64,000 nucleotides of DNA from JAVVHH01 sp964657565 (GTDB lineage Bacteria > Pseudomonadota > Alphaproteobacteria > Acetobacterales > Acetobacteraceae), in assembly GCA_964657565.1 (NCBI GenBank), contig CAZZVQ010000013.1:1-64000 (forward strand), in the 5' to 3' direction. This document shows positions 9,051-17,883 of this stretch, piece after piece; position 1 is the first letter of the stretch; each line of letters begins with the position of its first letter. Below the pieces are notes generated by a model that worked only from the letters and a program-made list of their open reading frames with translations, made no database searches and was not told where the DNA came from. Made by a program: the position numbers and the translations under genes.

Positions 9051-10136
9051 ATGTCGGCGGTGCGGGTGTTGTTCGTCACTCACGCGAGCCGGGTCGCAGA
9101 GGCGGAGTTGGTGCTGCTCGACGTCGTGCAGGCGTTTCGCGGTGCCCGGGCGTTCCTGTTGGAGGATGGTCCGCTCCGGTCCGCGCTCGCCGCGCTGGAC
9201 ATCACCTCGATCCTGCCTGGAGCGGCAGGCGGCCTCGCACGCATGCTGATCCGGTTGATCCGAGCCGCGCGCGCGGCGGATTTGGTGTATGCGAACTCGC
9301 CGAAGGCGTTCGCGCTCGCCGCTCCGGCCTGCGCCGTGGCACGCCGGCCGTTGATCTGGCATCTGCACGACATCCTCTCGACCGATCGTTTCGGGACGGG
9401 CCGGATCAAGCTGTCGATCCGGCTGGCGAATAGCTGTGCGATCCGGGTCATCGTGCCATCGGCCGCCGCGGCGGACGCTTTCACGGCAGCCGGCGGGCGG
9501 CGTAGCCTGCTGCGGATCGTGCCGAACGGTATCGACGACGTCCCCGGCGGGACCACGCCGGCCAGCCGTGACGTGCACGGGCTCGACTGTCCGCTCGTGT
9601 TCGGCGTGTTCAGCCCGCTCGCCCCATGCAAGGGCCAAGCCATCGCGCTGCAGGCGCTGCAAGCCGCGCCGGACGCGGGGTGCGTCATCGCCGGCGGCGC
9701 CCTGTTCGGCGAGGACGAGTATGCTCGGTCCCTGGTCACGCTCGCCACCGAGCTGGGCGTGAGCGACCGGGTCCGCTTCCTGGGTCATCGGGAGCACGTG
9801 CCGGCGCTGATGCGGGCGGTCGATGCGGTGGTCCACCCCTCCATCGAGCCGGAGGCGTTCGGCCGCACGCTGGTCGAGGCGATGCTGGCGCGGCGCCCGG
9901 TGATCGCCACCGATGTCGGCGCGGTTCCGGAGATCCTCGAGGGTGGCCGGGTCGGCCTGATGTTTCCGCCCGGCGACCATGTGGCGCTCGCTGCGTGTTT
10001 GCGCCGGGTCCAAGCGGGCGAGGCGGGCCCGCTGATCGACCCGGCGGAACGGCGCGCGCGGCTGTTCTACAGCGCGGGTCGCATGCGCGGCGCCATCACG
10101 GAAGTGGTCGCCGAGCTCGCCCGGCCGCGCGCATGA
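9051..10136 (+). CDS. GT4-family glycosyltransferase
   Basis: GT-B fold glycosyltransferase (361 residues) that would transfer a sugar from a nucleotide donor to a lipid-linked acceptor during polysaccharide assembly, at the cytoplasmic face. Evidence is an N-terminal Rossmann strand VRVLFVTHAS, an NGIDDVPGG loop, FGVFSPLAPCKGQ, and the family retaining E-x7-E region EPEAFGRTLVEAM followed by RRPVIATDVGAVPEIL. It starts 3 nt after the stop of the chain-length gene and overlaps the next gene by 4 nt (ATGA), so the three are one transcription unit. Donor and acceptor specificity cannot be read from the sequence. Confidence 0.9.
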   Translation: MSAVRVLFVTHASRVAEAELVLLDVVQAFRGARAFLLEDGPLRSALAALDITSILPGAAGGLARMLIRLIRAARAADLVYANSPKAFALAAPACAVARRPLIWHLHDILSTDRFGTGRIKLSIRLANSCAIRVIVPSAAAADAFTAAGGRRSLLRIVPNGIDDVPGGTTPASRDVHGLDCPLVFGVFSPLAPCKGQAIALQALQAAPDAGCVIAGGALFGEDEYARSLVTLATELGVSDRVRFLGHREHVPALMRAVDAVVHPSIEPEAFGRTLVEAMLARRPVIATDVGAVPEILEGGRVGLMFPPGDHVALAACLRRVQAGEAGPLIDPAERRARLFYSAGRMRGAITEVVAELARPRA

Positions 10137-11506
10137 GTGCGGCGACGACCGCCGCTGTGCCGATGCGGGTGGCCGCGGGCCTTTGGCTCCGCCGTGCCGC
10201 ACCGATCACGCTGCTGCTGCTGCTCACGCTGGGGCTGGGACTTGCGGGGCAGGCTGCCGCCCGGCCGGTGTTCGTGCTCGGGGCGGCGGTGGTGGCCTGG
10301 GATTTGCTCCGCTTCGGCGCGTCCGCGCATTTCTCGGCGAGCTTCGTGCTGTTCTGCGTGGCGCCGTTCCTGCGCCGGGTCGTGGATGCGTCAGCCGGCT
10401 ACGATCCGTCGGGGATCATGATCTCGGGGCCGTTATTGGCCCTTCTGGTCGTCGCGCCGCGCGTGATCGCGCGCGTGTCCGACGGGCGTCGTCTCGACCC
10501 GGCGCTGTGGCCGTTCATCGTGGCCGCCGCGTGTCTGCTGTATGCGATGGTCCTGACGATGGTGCGGGGCGACCTGACACAGGCGTTGTCCGGCGCGCTG
10601 AAATGGGGGGCGCCGCTCACCTACGGGTTCTGGCTCCATGGTGAGGCGGCGCGCGACCCCTCGCTGGTGCGGGCGGCTGCACGGGTGTCGATGATCCTGG
10701 CTCCGGCGCTCGGCGTGTATGGCTTGCTGCAATATGTCGACCCGCCCGTCTGGGACCGGTTCTGGATGGTCAACACGAGCATCGCCTCGATCGGGCAGCC
10801 GGAGCCGTACACGGTGCGCGTGTTCAGCATGATGAACACGCCCGCGGGCTACGCGACGTTCACTGCGGCGGCGTTGCTGCTGCTCGGGTTCGGGCGGTCG
10901 CGGTGGGCGCTGCTGCTGGCGGCTGCGCCGTCGATGCTGGGCCTGATACTGTCGATGTATCGGACCGCGTGGACCGCGTTGCTGCTCGGCCTGCTGCTCG
11001 GACTGTGCCACGGCCGCACCGTTCGTCGCGCCGCCATCCTGCTCGGCGCGATGGCCCTGCTGGCGGCCGCGATCGTTCTCCTCACGCCGGCGGGCTCGGC
11101 GGGCAGCGACGCGAGCGGGCAGGAGCGCCTGGCCGGATATGCCGAGCTGCTCGACGCTGATGGCGGCACGCTGTGGGGGAACGGTTTCGGCAGCACGGAC
11201 GTCATGCGGGCCGGAGCGTCGGCTCAGGACGGGCAGTTGGTGGTGACCTGGTTCCTCATGGGCCTGATCGTCGGCATCATCGAGGTTTCTACGTTGCTAT
11301 GGATCGCGTTCTTGGGACTCCGAGGCGCCTGGCGCAACGATACGCTCGAGGGCGTGGCGGTGGCCGGCATCATCGCCGGCATGCTGGTGCAATTGCCGCT
11401 CGCGGTCGTGTCGGCGAGCGAGATCGGGTTCCTGTTCTGGTCGTTCGCCGCCATCGGGGCCGCACTGCCCGCCGGTGTCAGGAATGCGCATTCCAGACTT
11501 CGATGA
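10133..11506 (+). CDS. O-antigen ligase / polysaccharide polymerase-like membrane protein
   Basis: Polytopic inner-membrane protein (457 residues, roughly 10-12 hydrophobic spans) of the O-antigen ligase/Wzy-like superfamily. Its position after a GT4 enzyme and a chain-length protein suggests it polymerises repeat units or ligates the glycan. The large loop typical of the family sits between MNTPAGYATFTAAALLLLGF and the C-terminal spans, with GYAELLDADGGTLWGNGFG resembling the family's late WGxG region. The start is the ATG at 10133, overlapping the GT4 stop by ATGA. The 3' end overlaps the convergent PAP2 gene by 29 bp. Confidence 0.8.
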   Translation: MSAATTAAVPMRVAAGLWLRRAAPITLLLLLTLGLGLAGQAAARPVFVLGAAVVAWDLLRFGASAHFSASFVLFCVAPFLRRVVDASAGYDPSGIMISGPLLALLVVAPRVIARVSDGRRLDPALWPFIVAAACLLYAMVLTMVRGDLTQALSGALKWGAPLTYGFWLHGEAARDPSLVRAAARVSMILAPALGVYGLLQYVDPPVWDRFWMVNTSIASIGQPEPYTVRVFSMMNTPAGYATFTAAALLLLGFGRSRWALLLAAAPSMLGLILSMYRTAWTALLLGLLLGLCHGRTVRRAAILLGAMALLAAAIVLLTPAGSAGSDASGQERLAGYAELLDADGGTLWGNGFGSTDVMRAGASAQDGQLVVTWFLMGLIVGIIEVSTLLWIAFLGLRGAWRNDTLEGVAVAGIIAGMLVQLPLAVVSASEIGFLFWSFAAIGAALPAGVRNAHSRLR

Positions 11507-12011
11507 GCCGTAACGCAGCGCCCTGGATCGGGTGCTCCCACGACGAATGGTCCCCGTGGAAGGTCACGATGAGCAGCGCGATGGCGGCGAGGACCGGCAG
11601 CCGCGCACGGCGCTCGAGGGCAGTGCCGGCCGCCATCGCCAGCCCGGCCGCGCCCGCCACGCCGACGGTGGTCCCGACGAGGACTTCCGCGAGCGAATGC
11701 ACCCCCAACAGCACCCGCGTCGTGCCGATCACGATCGCCACGGCGATGGCCGCCAGCACCGACCGTCGCACCAGGGTGCCGGGGCCTGACAGCAGCAACC
11801 CGACCAGCCCGCCGTAGATCACCGCCGACGAGGCGACATGGCCGCTCGGCGTCACCAGATCGATGTCGCTGAGCACCGACATGGGGAACAGGGTGGCGAT
11901 CGTGTAGCCGGTCAGCTTCAGCATGAGCGTGACCGCCCATACGCAGCCGATCGCGACGGTCCAGGCGACCGCGGCACGGCGCTGGCCGATGATCCCGAAC
12001 ACAAGCGGCAC
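11478..12011 (-). CDS. PAP2-family membrane phosphatase
   Basis: Membrane phosphatase of the PAP2 superfamily; in a polysaccharide locus it plausibly recycles undecaprenyl pyrophosphate, though lipid phosphates in general are possible. Five or so hydrophobic helices are present. The second signature is VTPSGHVASSAVIYGG (catalytic-type SGH), and the third is TRVLLGVHSLAEV with His present but the usual Asp replaced by Glu. The first K-x6-RP motif is weak. The GTG at 12011 gives 177 residues, but the frame stays open upstream to the stop of the neighbouring gene and encodes a typical PAP2 first helix (FFSDFADGAILFPLGAA), so translation probably begins near a CTG at 12080. Confidence 0.75.
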   Translation of the reverse strand: MPLVFGIIGQRRAAVAWTVAIGCVWAVTLMLKLTGYTIATLFPMSVLSDIDLVTPSGHVASSAVIYGGLVGLLLSGPGTLVRRSVLAAIAVAIVIGTTRVLLGVHSLAEVLVGTTVGVAGAAGLAMAAGTALERRARLPVLAAIALLIVTFHGDHSSWEHPIQGAALRLIEVWNAHS

Positions 12012-12098
12012 GGCGGCGCCGAGCGGAAACAGGATCGCCCCGTCCGCGAAGTCCGAAAAGAACGCGACGTTGGTGGACAGCTCAGGGCCCCGTTGGCT

Positions 12099-12800
12099 TC
12101 AGCGCGGCCATGCCGTGCCGTGCATCGACAGCAGCCGCGACGATCCGCCGCCGGAGATGTCGGAGCGCAACGAGATGCGACGCGCGGTGATCGCGGGTCC
12201 GGTTTCGGTGTCTAGGTTGATCTGGGAGAGCCGCTGTTTCGCCGCCTGCGTCGTTGCGTCGACCGTCAGGCCGAGGTCGGCCGCACCGGGCCACACCGCC
12301 AGCAAGCGGCGGGCGTAGTCGTTGGCGAACTCCGGCGTCTGCGAGTGGTAGGCCGTCATGGCCGTCGCGAGCCGGCCGGATTGCTGGTACAGCGTGCGCA
12401 GGAAGCGGGCGGCGTAGTCGGCGTTGGCGGACGGTTCGAAGGCGGTGTCGAGCGAGTCGAACGCCGCCGGGTGCGCGGCCAGATTGATCTGCATGCAGCC
12501 GACATCGATCGAGCGTTGTCCCGCGGCGGTAAAGTCGCGCACCGCCTGGATGGCCGCATCCTTGTTCTCATAATAATAACCGGTCCCGCCGACGTTGATC
12601 GACCACGGCCAGGGCACGACCTTGCTGCCCATCGTGCGGCCGCTCTCGACGATGGCGATGGTGCCCATGACCCGTTTCGGCATCGCCGCTTTCCGCTCGG
12701 CCGCGGCGATCGCGGCGTTGCACGCGGTCATATCGTCGGCCATCGCAAGACGCGGCGCGATGGCCGCCAGCGCAACCAGGCCGCAGAACCAGGCGCGCAT
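12099..12800 (-). CDS. secreted lytic transglycosylase (SLT-type)
   Basis: Peptidoglycan-cleaving lytic transglycosylase, 233 residues, with a signal peptide MRAWFCGLVALAAIAPRLAMA. The SLT fold is supported by GTIAIVESGRTMGSK (catalytic Glu in ESG, about residue 52), the IDVGCMQINLAAH motif, FLRTLYQQSGRLATAMTAYHS and NDYARRLLAVW. The start ATG overlaps the stop of the upstream Cys-rich gene (TGATG), so the two are translationally coupled. It may open the wall for the polysaccharide export machinery encoded around it, which is inference from position. Confidence 0.9.
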   Translation of the reverse strand: MRAWFCGLVALAAIAPRLAMADDMTACNAAIAAAERKAAMPKRVMGTIAIVESGRTMGSKVVPWPWSINVGGTGYYYENKDAAIQAVRDFTAAGQRSIDVGCMQINLAAHPAAFDSLDTAFEPSANADYAARFLRTLYQQSGRLATAMTAYHSQTPEFANDYARRLLAVWPGAADLGLTVDATTQAAKQRLSQINLDTETGPAITARRISLRSDISGGGSSRLLSMHGTAWPR

Positions 12801-13066
12801 CACTTCATCGCTGCGGTGACGGCCGCCCGGCATGAGAGCGGCAGGCTCAAACGGTAGGGCTTGAGGCAGATCGTCTGGTTGAGGGTCTGTCCGGGCATCT
12901 CCGCCAGCTCCGGGCAGAAACGGGCCAACGATTGGCCGCACACACGCTCCAGCTTGGTGGGGCGGACGATATTGCCATCTGGGCCCACCAAATCCTGAGC
13001 CGACAGCGCCGTCGCGCTAGCGGCAAGACTGACGATTGCCAGTCCAACGATCGACAAACGAGTCAT
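12800..13066 (-). CDS. small secreted cysteine-rich repeat protein (GLG1-type motif)
   Basis: Small exported protein of 88 residues. The signal peptide is MTRLSIVGLAIVSLAASATALSA with cleavage about Ser-Ala-Gln. The mature part has four cysteines in one unit: CGQSLARFCPEL, then TICLKPYRLSLPLSCRAAV. The C-x7-C...C-x11-C spacing with LSLPLSC matches the cysteine-rich GLG1 repeat, which usually occurs in tandem but here occurs once. Function is unknown. It is translationally coupled to the lytic transglycosylase downstream, so a shared periplasmic role is likely. An in-frame ATG at 13096 is rejected because the later start gives a clean signal peptide. Confidence 0.75.
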   Translation of the reverse strand: MTRLSIVGLAIVSLAASATALSAQDLVGPDGNIVRPTKLERVCGQSLARFCPELAEMPGQTLNQTICLKPYRLSLPLSCRAAVTAAMK

Positions 13067-13169
13067 AAAGGTGCCACCATGGGAGGAACTTAACATGAAA
13101 CTACCGCTACTGTCACGGATACGGGCGAGTGAGCAGGTGCAGCATACGCATAGGCCAAACCACCCTAGC

Positions 13170-13208
13170 GTTCACGCGCGGAACGTCCTACGTCGCGATA
13201 GCGTGAAC
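13170..13208. promoter_or_regulatory. inverted repeat upstream of the export lipoprotein gene
   Basis: Arms GTTCACGC (13170-13177) and GCGTGAAC (13201-13208) are perfect reverse complements separated by 23 bp, so equivalent positions are about three helical turns apart. They lie in the 174-bp divergent region between the Cys-rich gene and the export lipoprotein gene, 32 bp before the latter's start. This could be an operator bound by a dimeric regulator; no factor can be named. Confidence 0.4.
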
Positions 13209-13240
13209 AACCCGGCGTAGCCTTCGACGGAGACAAGTGG

Positions 13241-13849
13241 ATGGCGTTTACTCATACCCAGATCAGCCGACCCGAGATCAAGCGCCAGGACATCAGCCGC
13301 CGGGCCGCATTGTTGGGTGGCCTCGGTCTGGTCGTCGCCGGATGCGATGCCGGACACCACCTGCCGCCGCTGCCCGACTATCAGTCCGGCGCCTATCGAC
13401 TCGGGGCTGGCGATCTGCTGCGCGTGCTGACCTTTGGCGAGGAGCAACTCACCGGTGAGTTCCGCGTCAGCGACCAAGGCACTATCGCACTGCCGCTGGT
13501 CGGCAGCGTGCCGGCGTCGGGCAAGACGGGACAGCAACTCGAAACCGATATCTCCCGGGCGCTCGTGAAGGGGGACTACCTCAAGAACCCGCACGTCACC
13601 GTCGAGGTGATCGCCTACCGCCCGATCTTCGTGCTGGGCGAGGTCGCCAAGCCTGGTCAATATCCGTACCAACCCGGCATGACGTTCCTGACCGCGATCG
13701 CGGTCGCGGGCGGGTTCACCTACCGCGCCGTGCAGGATTACGGCGAGGTGGTGCGGGCGGTCCGAGGCGTCGCGGTGAGCGGCCGGGTGACCGCCAACAC
13801 ATTCCTGGCACCGGGCGACGTGGTCCAAGTGCTGGAGCGTTACTTCTAG
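13241..13849 (+). CDS. Wza/GumB-type polysaccharide export lipoprotein
   Basis: Outer-membrane polysaccharide export protein, 202 residues. The N-terminus has RRAALLGGLGLVVAGC, a lipoprotein signal with lipobox VAGC and a twin-arginine flavour. The mature protein begins with the Poly_export domain (YRLGAGDLLRVLTFGEEQL, ISDQG-like strand, IALPLVGSV) and continues with a SLBB-type segment (VLGEVAKPGQYPYQPGMTFLTAIAVAGGFT) ending in FLAPGDVVQVLERYF. At 202 residues it is the short GumB-like form rather than full-length Wza. It pairs functionally with the chain-length protein at 6841-9048 although transcribed separately. Confidence 0.92.
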   Translation: MAFTHTQISRPEIKRQDISRRAALLGGLGLVVAGCDAGHHLPPLPDYQSGAYRLGAGDLLRVLTFGEEQLTGEFRVSDQGTIALPLVGSVPASGKTGQQLETDISRALVKGDYLKNPHVTVEVIAYRPIFVLGEVAKPGQYPYQPGMTFLTAIAVAGGFTYRAVQDYGEVVRAVRGVAVSGRVTANTFLAPGDVVQVLERYF

Positions 13850-13897
13850 CCACTCGAGCCCTGCGTTCACCGGGCGGGTCGGCTCGGAGAACGCCGC

Positions 13898-14944
13898 ATG
13901 ATCACCAGCCGGACCCACGCCGCCCTCGATGCCGGCATCGCCGCCGCGCTTGCCGGAATCGCGCTCGCACCCGTCGCCTCGCGCAAGGTGCGCGCGGCGG
14001 CGGCGGCGGCGGCCGCGTTCCAGGCGGGGTATTCGGCCTTGACCGACTATGAGGGCGGGATCGCCCCGCGCTTCAGCATGCAGCAACACCGCGGCTTCGA
14101 CGTCGCCGCGGCGGCCGCGCTGGGCGTTGCCGGGGTCGCCCTGCGCAGCCCGGCCCTGCTGGCGTCCGGTGCCGCCAATCTGGCCGTCGCGCTGTTCGGG
14201 GAGGCGCATTCCCACCATGGCGTTCCGACCATGCTCTACCCACCGCTCGACGTGCCGAAGCGGCTCGCGCGCGACATATGGATGGTGGATAGCGCGATTG
14301 GGCCTGGCATCCCGGTGCGGATGACGCTGATCCGGCTCGGCAGTGGCGAACTGATGCTGCACTCGCCGACCCGCTACTCCGCCGGGCTGCGGCGGGCGCT
14401 GGAGACGATCGGGCCGATCCGCCATCTCGTGGCGCCCAACAGCGTCCATTGGATGTTCGTCAAGGCGTGGCAGGACGCGGTGCCGGAGACGACGACCTAC
14501 GCGGCACCCGGCCTGCGCCGGCGCCGCCAGGTGCGGCGGTCGGGGCTGCGTATCGATCAGGATCTGTCGTCGCAGCCGCCGGCGGCGTGGGCGGGCGAGA
14601 TCGAGCAGGAGGTCATCAGCGGCGCCGCCGGGTTCCGCGAGGTGGCGATGTTCCATCGCGCGAGCGGCACGGCTGTGATGACGGATTTGGTGCAGAATTT
14701 CGAGCCGGGGAAGCTGCCCTGGCTGCTGCGGCCGATCGCGCGGGTGTTGGGGAACACGACGGCGCAGAGCCGGGCGCCGGGGTATCTGCGCGCGCTGGTC
14801 GGGCTGGGGCGGCGGGAGAAGGCGCAGGCGGCGCGCCGGGTGGTGCGGTGGCAGCCCGACCGGGTCGTGGTCACGCATGGGCGGGTGATCGAGGAGGATG
14901 CGGCGGAGCGGCTGCGGTCGTCGCTGGCCTGGCTGACGGGTTAA
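13898..14944 (+). CDS. DUF4336-family protein with N-terminal hydrophobic region
   Basis: Protein of 348 residues. Residues 1-110 are Ala-rich and hydrophobic, with two or three possible membrane spans. From about residue 115 it matches the DUF4336 pattern (RDIWMVDSAI, LMLHSPTRYS, IRHLVAPNSVHWMFVKAW), a family considered distantly related to metallo-beta-lactamases. Later segments are FREVAMFHRASGTAVMTDLVQNF and VVTHGRVI. Function is unknown. The stop codon shares its TTAA with the stop of convergent secF. Confidence 0.75.
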   Translation: MITSRTHAALDAGIAAALAGIALAPVASRKVRAAAAAAAAFQAGYSALTDYEGGIAPRFSMQQHRGFDVAAAAALGVAGVALRSPALLASGAANLAVALFGEAHSHHGVPTMLYPPLDVPKRLARDIWMVDSAIGPGIPVRMTLIRLGSGELMLHSPTRYSAGLRRALETIGPIRHLVAPNSVHWMFVKAWQDAVPETTTYAAPGLRRRRQVRRSGLRIDQDLSSQPPAAWAGEIEQEVISGAAGFREVAMFHRASGTAVMTDLVQNFEPGKLPWLLRPIARVLGNTTAQSRAPGYLRALVGLGRREKAQAARRVVRWQPDRVVVTHGRVIEEDAAERLRSSLAWLTG

Positions 14945-15909
14945 CGCGCTTTCGGCTTGGCGGCGACGGGGATCTTCTCGGGCACGGGTTGCGCGTCGCG
15001 CCGCAGCCGGTTTTCGCCCAGGAACAGCAGGATCGGGGCGGCGATGAAGATGCTGCTGGAGGTGCCGACGACGATGCCGAACAGCATCATCAGGGCGAAA
15101 CCGGACAGCGACGCGCCGCCGAACAGGGCTAAGGGCAGGCTGGCCAGGAACACGGTCATCGAGGTGCCTAGGGTGCGGTTCAGCGTCTCGTTGATGGAGA
15201 GGTCGATCAGTTGGCGCAGCGGCATCGTCTTGTATTTGCGCAGGTTCTCGCGCACGCGGTCGTAGACGACCACCTTGTCGTTCGTGGAGTAGCCGATGAC
15301 GGTCAAGATGGCGGCGACCATGACCAGGTCGAACTCGATGCGGGTGATGACTAGGAAGCCGATCGCTTTGGTCACGTCGAGGATCAGCGTGACGACGGCG
15401 CCGACGGCGAACTGCCATTCGAAGCGGAACCAGATGTAGACCAGGATCATCAGCAGGCTGATGCCGAGCGCCAGCATGCCGTTGCGGAACAGCTCCTCGG
15501 ACACGGACGCGCCGACGGCGTCGGTGCGGACGACGCGGGTGCCGGGCTCGGCCTGTTCGAGGGCGGCGCGGATCTTGCTGACGGTCTGCTGGGTGGCCTG
15601 CTCGTTGCCCTGCGGGTCCAGGCGGATGAGCACGTCATCGTCGGCGCCGAAGCGCTGCAGCCCGGCGTCGGGCACCTGCGAGGTGACGAGGGCGGCGCGG
15701 ATCTTGGTGAAGTCGGCCGGGCCGGGGGTGCGGACTTCCATGACGATGCCGCCGCGGAAGTCGATGCCGAGATGTAGGCCGGGGTGGAAGAACAGGATGA
15801 GCGAGGCGATCGAGAGGAAGGCGGAGGTGGCCAGCCCGGCGAAGCGGCCGCGCATGAACTTGATGGTGGTTTCGTCGGGAACGAGACGGAACAGGGGGCG
15901 GATGAACAT
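14941..15909 (-). CDS. secF: protein translocase subunit SecF
   Basis: Inner-membrane subunit of the SecDF complex that uses the proton gradient to pull preproteins through SecYEG. 322 residues, with the N-terminal span, the periplasmic LGIDFRGGIVMEVRT motif, and C-terminal spans including VVYDRVRENLRKY and SINETLNRTLGTSMTVFLASL, which are characteristic of SecF. Encoded 6 nt downstream of secD as a pair. No other Sec gene is adjacent. Confidence 0.96.
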   Translation of the reverse strand: MFIRPLFRLVPDETTIKFMRGRFAGLATSAFLSIASLILFFHPGLHLGIDFRGGIVMEVRTPGPADFTKIRAALVTSQVPDAGLQRFGADDDVLIRLDPQGNEQATQQTVSKIRAALEQAEPGTRVVRTDAVGASVSEELFRNGMLALGISLLMILVYIWFRFEWQFAVGAVVTLILDVTKAIGFLVITRIEFDLVMVAAILTVIGYSTNDKVVVYDRVRENLRKYKTMPLRQLIDLSINETLNRTLGTSMTVFLASLPLALFGGASLSGFALMMLFGIVVGTSSSIFIAAPILLFLGENRLRRDAQPVPEKIPVAAKPKAR

Positions 15910-15915
15910 CTCTGA

Positions 15916-17475
15916 TTACACCGGCAGCATGCTGGGGCGGGTGCCGACGTACCAGCGGACCATGAGGAGGCGGGCGACGAGGGTGGCGGTGAACAACGTC
16001 GTCACGATGCCGACGGTGATGGTGACGGCGAAGCCGCGGACCGGGCCGGAGCCGAACACGAACAGCATGACGTGGGCCAGGAAGGCGGTGGCGTTGCTGT
16101 CGATGATAGTGCCGTAGGCGCGGCGGAAGCCGGTCTCGAGCGCGTTGAGGGGGGTGCGGCCGTGGCGGACTTCTTCGCGGATGCGCTCGTTGATGAGGAT
16201 GTTGGCGTCGACGGCGACGCCCAAGGTCAAGAGGATTCCGGCCATTCCCGGCAGGGTGAGCGTGGCTTCGAGAAGGGAGAGGACGGCGATCTGCAGGATG
16301 AGGTTGAAGGCGAGCGCGACGTTCGCATACCAGCCGAACAGTCCGTAGAACACGGCCATGTAGACCATGACCAAGAGCAGGCCGATGCCGAGCGAGAAGG
16401 CGCCGGCGCGGATGGAGTCGGCCCCGAGCTCGGGGCGTTCCTCGACGACCGTCAGCGGGGCCGGCAGTGCGCCGGCTCGGAGCAGGACGGAGAGGTCCTG
16501 GGCGGACGAAGCGGTGAAGTTGCCGCTGATCTGGCCGCGGCCGCCGGTGATGGGCTCGCGGATGACGGGGGCGGAGATGACCTTGTCGTCGAGCACGATG
16601 GCGAAGCGCTTGCCGGTGTTGGCGGTGCTGACGTCGGCGAATTTGCGGGTGCCGAGGCTGTCGAGGGTGAAGTTGACGACCCAGCGGTTGTTCTGGGTGT
16701 CCTGGCCGGGGCGGGCGTCGGTCAAGTTCGCGCCGTCGACTTCGACCCGGCGGCGAACGGCTTCGCGGGCACCGGGCTGGCCTTCGACGGGGAGGAGGTC
16801 GTCGCCGGGCGGCGGGGTGGGCGAAGCCGGGTTGGCCGCGTCGTCGACCAGGCGGAAGGTCATCTTGGCGGTCTTGCCGATGAGGTCCTTGATGCGGTTG
16901 GGGTCGTCGACGCCCGGCAGCTGGACGACGATTCGGTTGTCGCCCTGGCGGGTGATCTGGGGGTCGAGGACGCCGGTCTCGTCGATGCGGCGGCGGACGA
17001 TCTCGATGGATTGCAGGATGGCGGCGTTGGCGCGGTCGCGGATGCCGGATTCGGAGAGGGCGAGGCTGATCTCGCCGGGCGTGGTCGAGGTGACGGCGTA
17101 TTCGGGGACGGCGCCGCTGGTGTCCTTGGTGGCGTCCTGCAGCAGTTTGACCGCGTCGCCGGTCTGCTGCGGGTCGCGCAGGCGGACGAGCACGCGGTTC
17201 TGCGGCGCCTGGACCTGCGGCGGCTGGAACTGGATCTTGCTACGCAGCGCGGTTCGCACGACGTCGGCGAGGCTGTCGAGGCGCTCCTTGCTCACGGCGG
17301 CCATGTCGACTTCGAGCAGGAGGTAGGAGCCGCCGCGAAGGTCGAGGCCGAGATGGACGGTGCGCCAGGCAAGCCAAGCGGCGGGCTTGGCGACGAAGTT
17401 GGGGATGCAGAGGAGCACGCCCAGGACGCACACGCCGGCGATCAGCGCGGTCTTGAGCTTGCTGAAGTAGATCAT
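15916..17475 (-). CDS. secD: protein translocase subunit SecD
   Basis: Inner-membrane partner of SecF in post-translocation protein secretion. 519 residues: first span LIAGVCVLGVLLCIPNF, then LGLDLRGGSYLLLEVD, the P1 head region with QITRQGDNRIVVQLPGVDDPNRIKDLIG, and the C-terminal spans with GVAVDANILINERIREEVR and RAYGTIIDSNATAFLAHV. These are family-diagnostic. yajC, which often precedes secD, is not seen upstream; a small secreted protein gene is divergent instead. Confidence 0.97.
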   Translation of the reverse strand: MIYFSKLKTALIAGVCVLGVLLCIPNFVAKPAAWLAWRTVHLGLDLRGGSYLLLEVDMAAVSKERLDSLADVVRTALRSKIQFQPPQVQAPQNRVLVRLRDPQQTGDAVKLLQDATKDTSGAVPEYAVTSTTPGEISLALSESGIRDRANAAILQSIEIVRRRIDETGVLDPQITRQGDNRIVVQLPGVDDPNRIKDLIGKTAKMTFRLVDDAANPASPTPPPGDDLLPVEGQPGAREAVRRRVEVDGANLTDARPGQDTQNNRWVVNFTLDSLGTRKFADVSTANTGKRFAIVLDDKVISAPVIREPITGGRGQISGNFTASSAQDLSVLLRAGALPAPLTVVEERPELGADSIRAGAFSLGIGLLLVMVYMAVFYGLFGWYANVALAFNLILQIAVLSLLEATLTLPGMAGILLTLGVAVDANILINERIREEVRHGRTPLNALETGFRRAYGTIIDSNATAFLAHVMLFVFGSGPVRGFAVTITVGIVTTLFTATLVARLLMVRWYVGTRPSMLPV

Positions 17476-17617
17476 GGGTTGTGGACGGCTCCGTGGTCAG
17501 CGCGGGATATGCCGATGAGCCGAGTTGGGCGCAAGTACGACCGGTCGGGGCGGTTGGCAACGATGCGTTAAACAATTCATGCGCATCTGTGGGGCGTATT
17601 CTCAAGCAGGATGTTCC

Positions 17618-17872
17618 ATGGTCAAATCCGCTCTCGTCGCCGGCATCTTTCTGGCCGCGCTGCACTCCACTGCGTTCGCGGCCTGCACGGCGGAAGACGC
17701 CATGAGCAAGGCGTCCGATGTTTCCGAGGCGCTCATGTCGAAGATATCGGCCAAGCCTGATGAAGCCTCGAAGATCATGCAGGAGATGGGCGAAGCGACC
17801 GGAAACGGCACCGTGACGGCAGAGACCTGCACGAAGCTGGACGCGTTGATGGTGCGCGCCAAGAAGCTCTGA
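17618..17872 (+). CDS. small secreted protein, unknown function
   Basis: 84 residues with a clear signal peptide (MVKSALVAGIFLAALHSTAFA) and a short mature part starting ACTAEDAMSKASDV. There are two cysteines (mature positions 2 and about 50) that could form a disulfide, and a mixed-charge helical body. The start ATG at 17618 has AGCAGG about 7 nt upstream. I do not recognise a family. It is monocistronic: divergent from secD and followed by a strong hairpin. Confidence 0.7.
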   Translation: MVKSALVAGIFLAALHSTAFAACTAEDAMSKASDVSEALMSKISAKPDEASKIMQEMGEATGNGTVTAETCTKLDALMVRAKKL

Positions 17873-17883
17873 TCCGGATCGTG

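Noticed and set aside
16072..17571. 499-residue ORF antisense to secD
   Set aside because: Gly/Asp/Val-rich composition typical of the antisense frame of a GC-rich gene; secD is certain.
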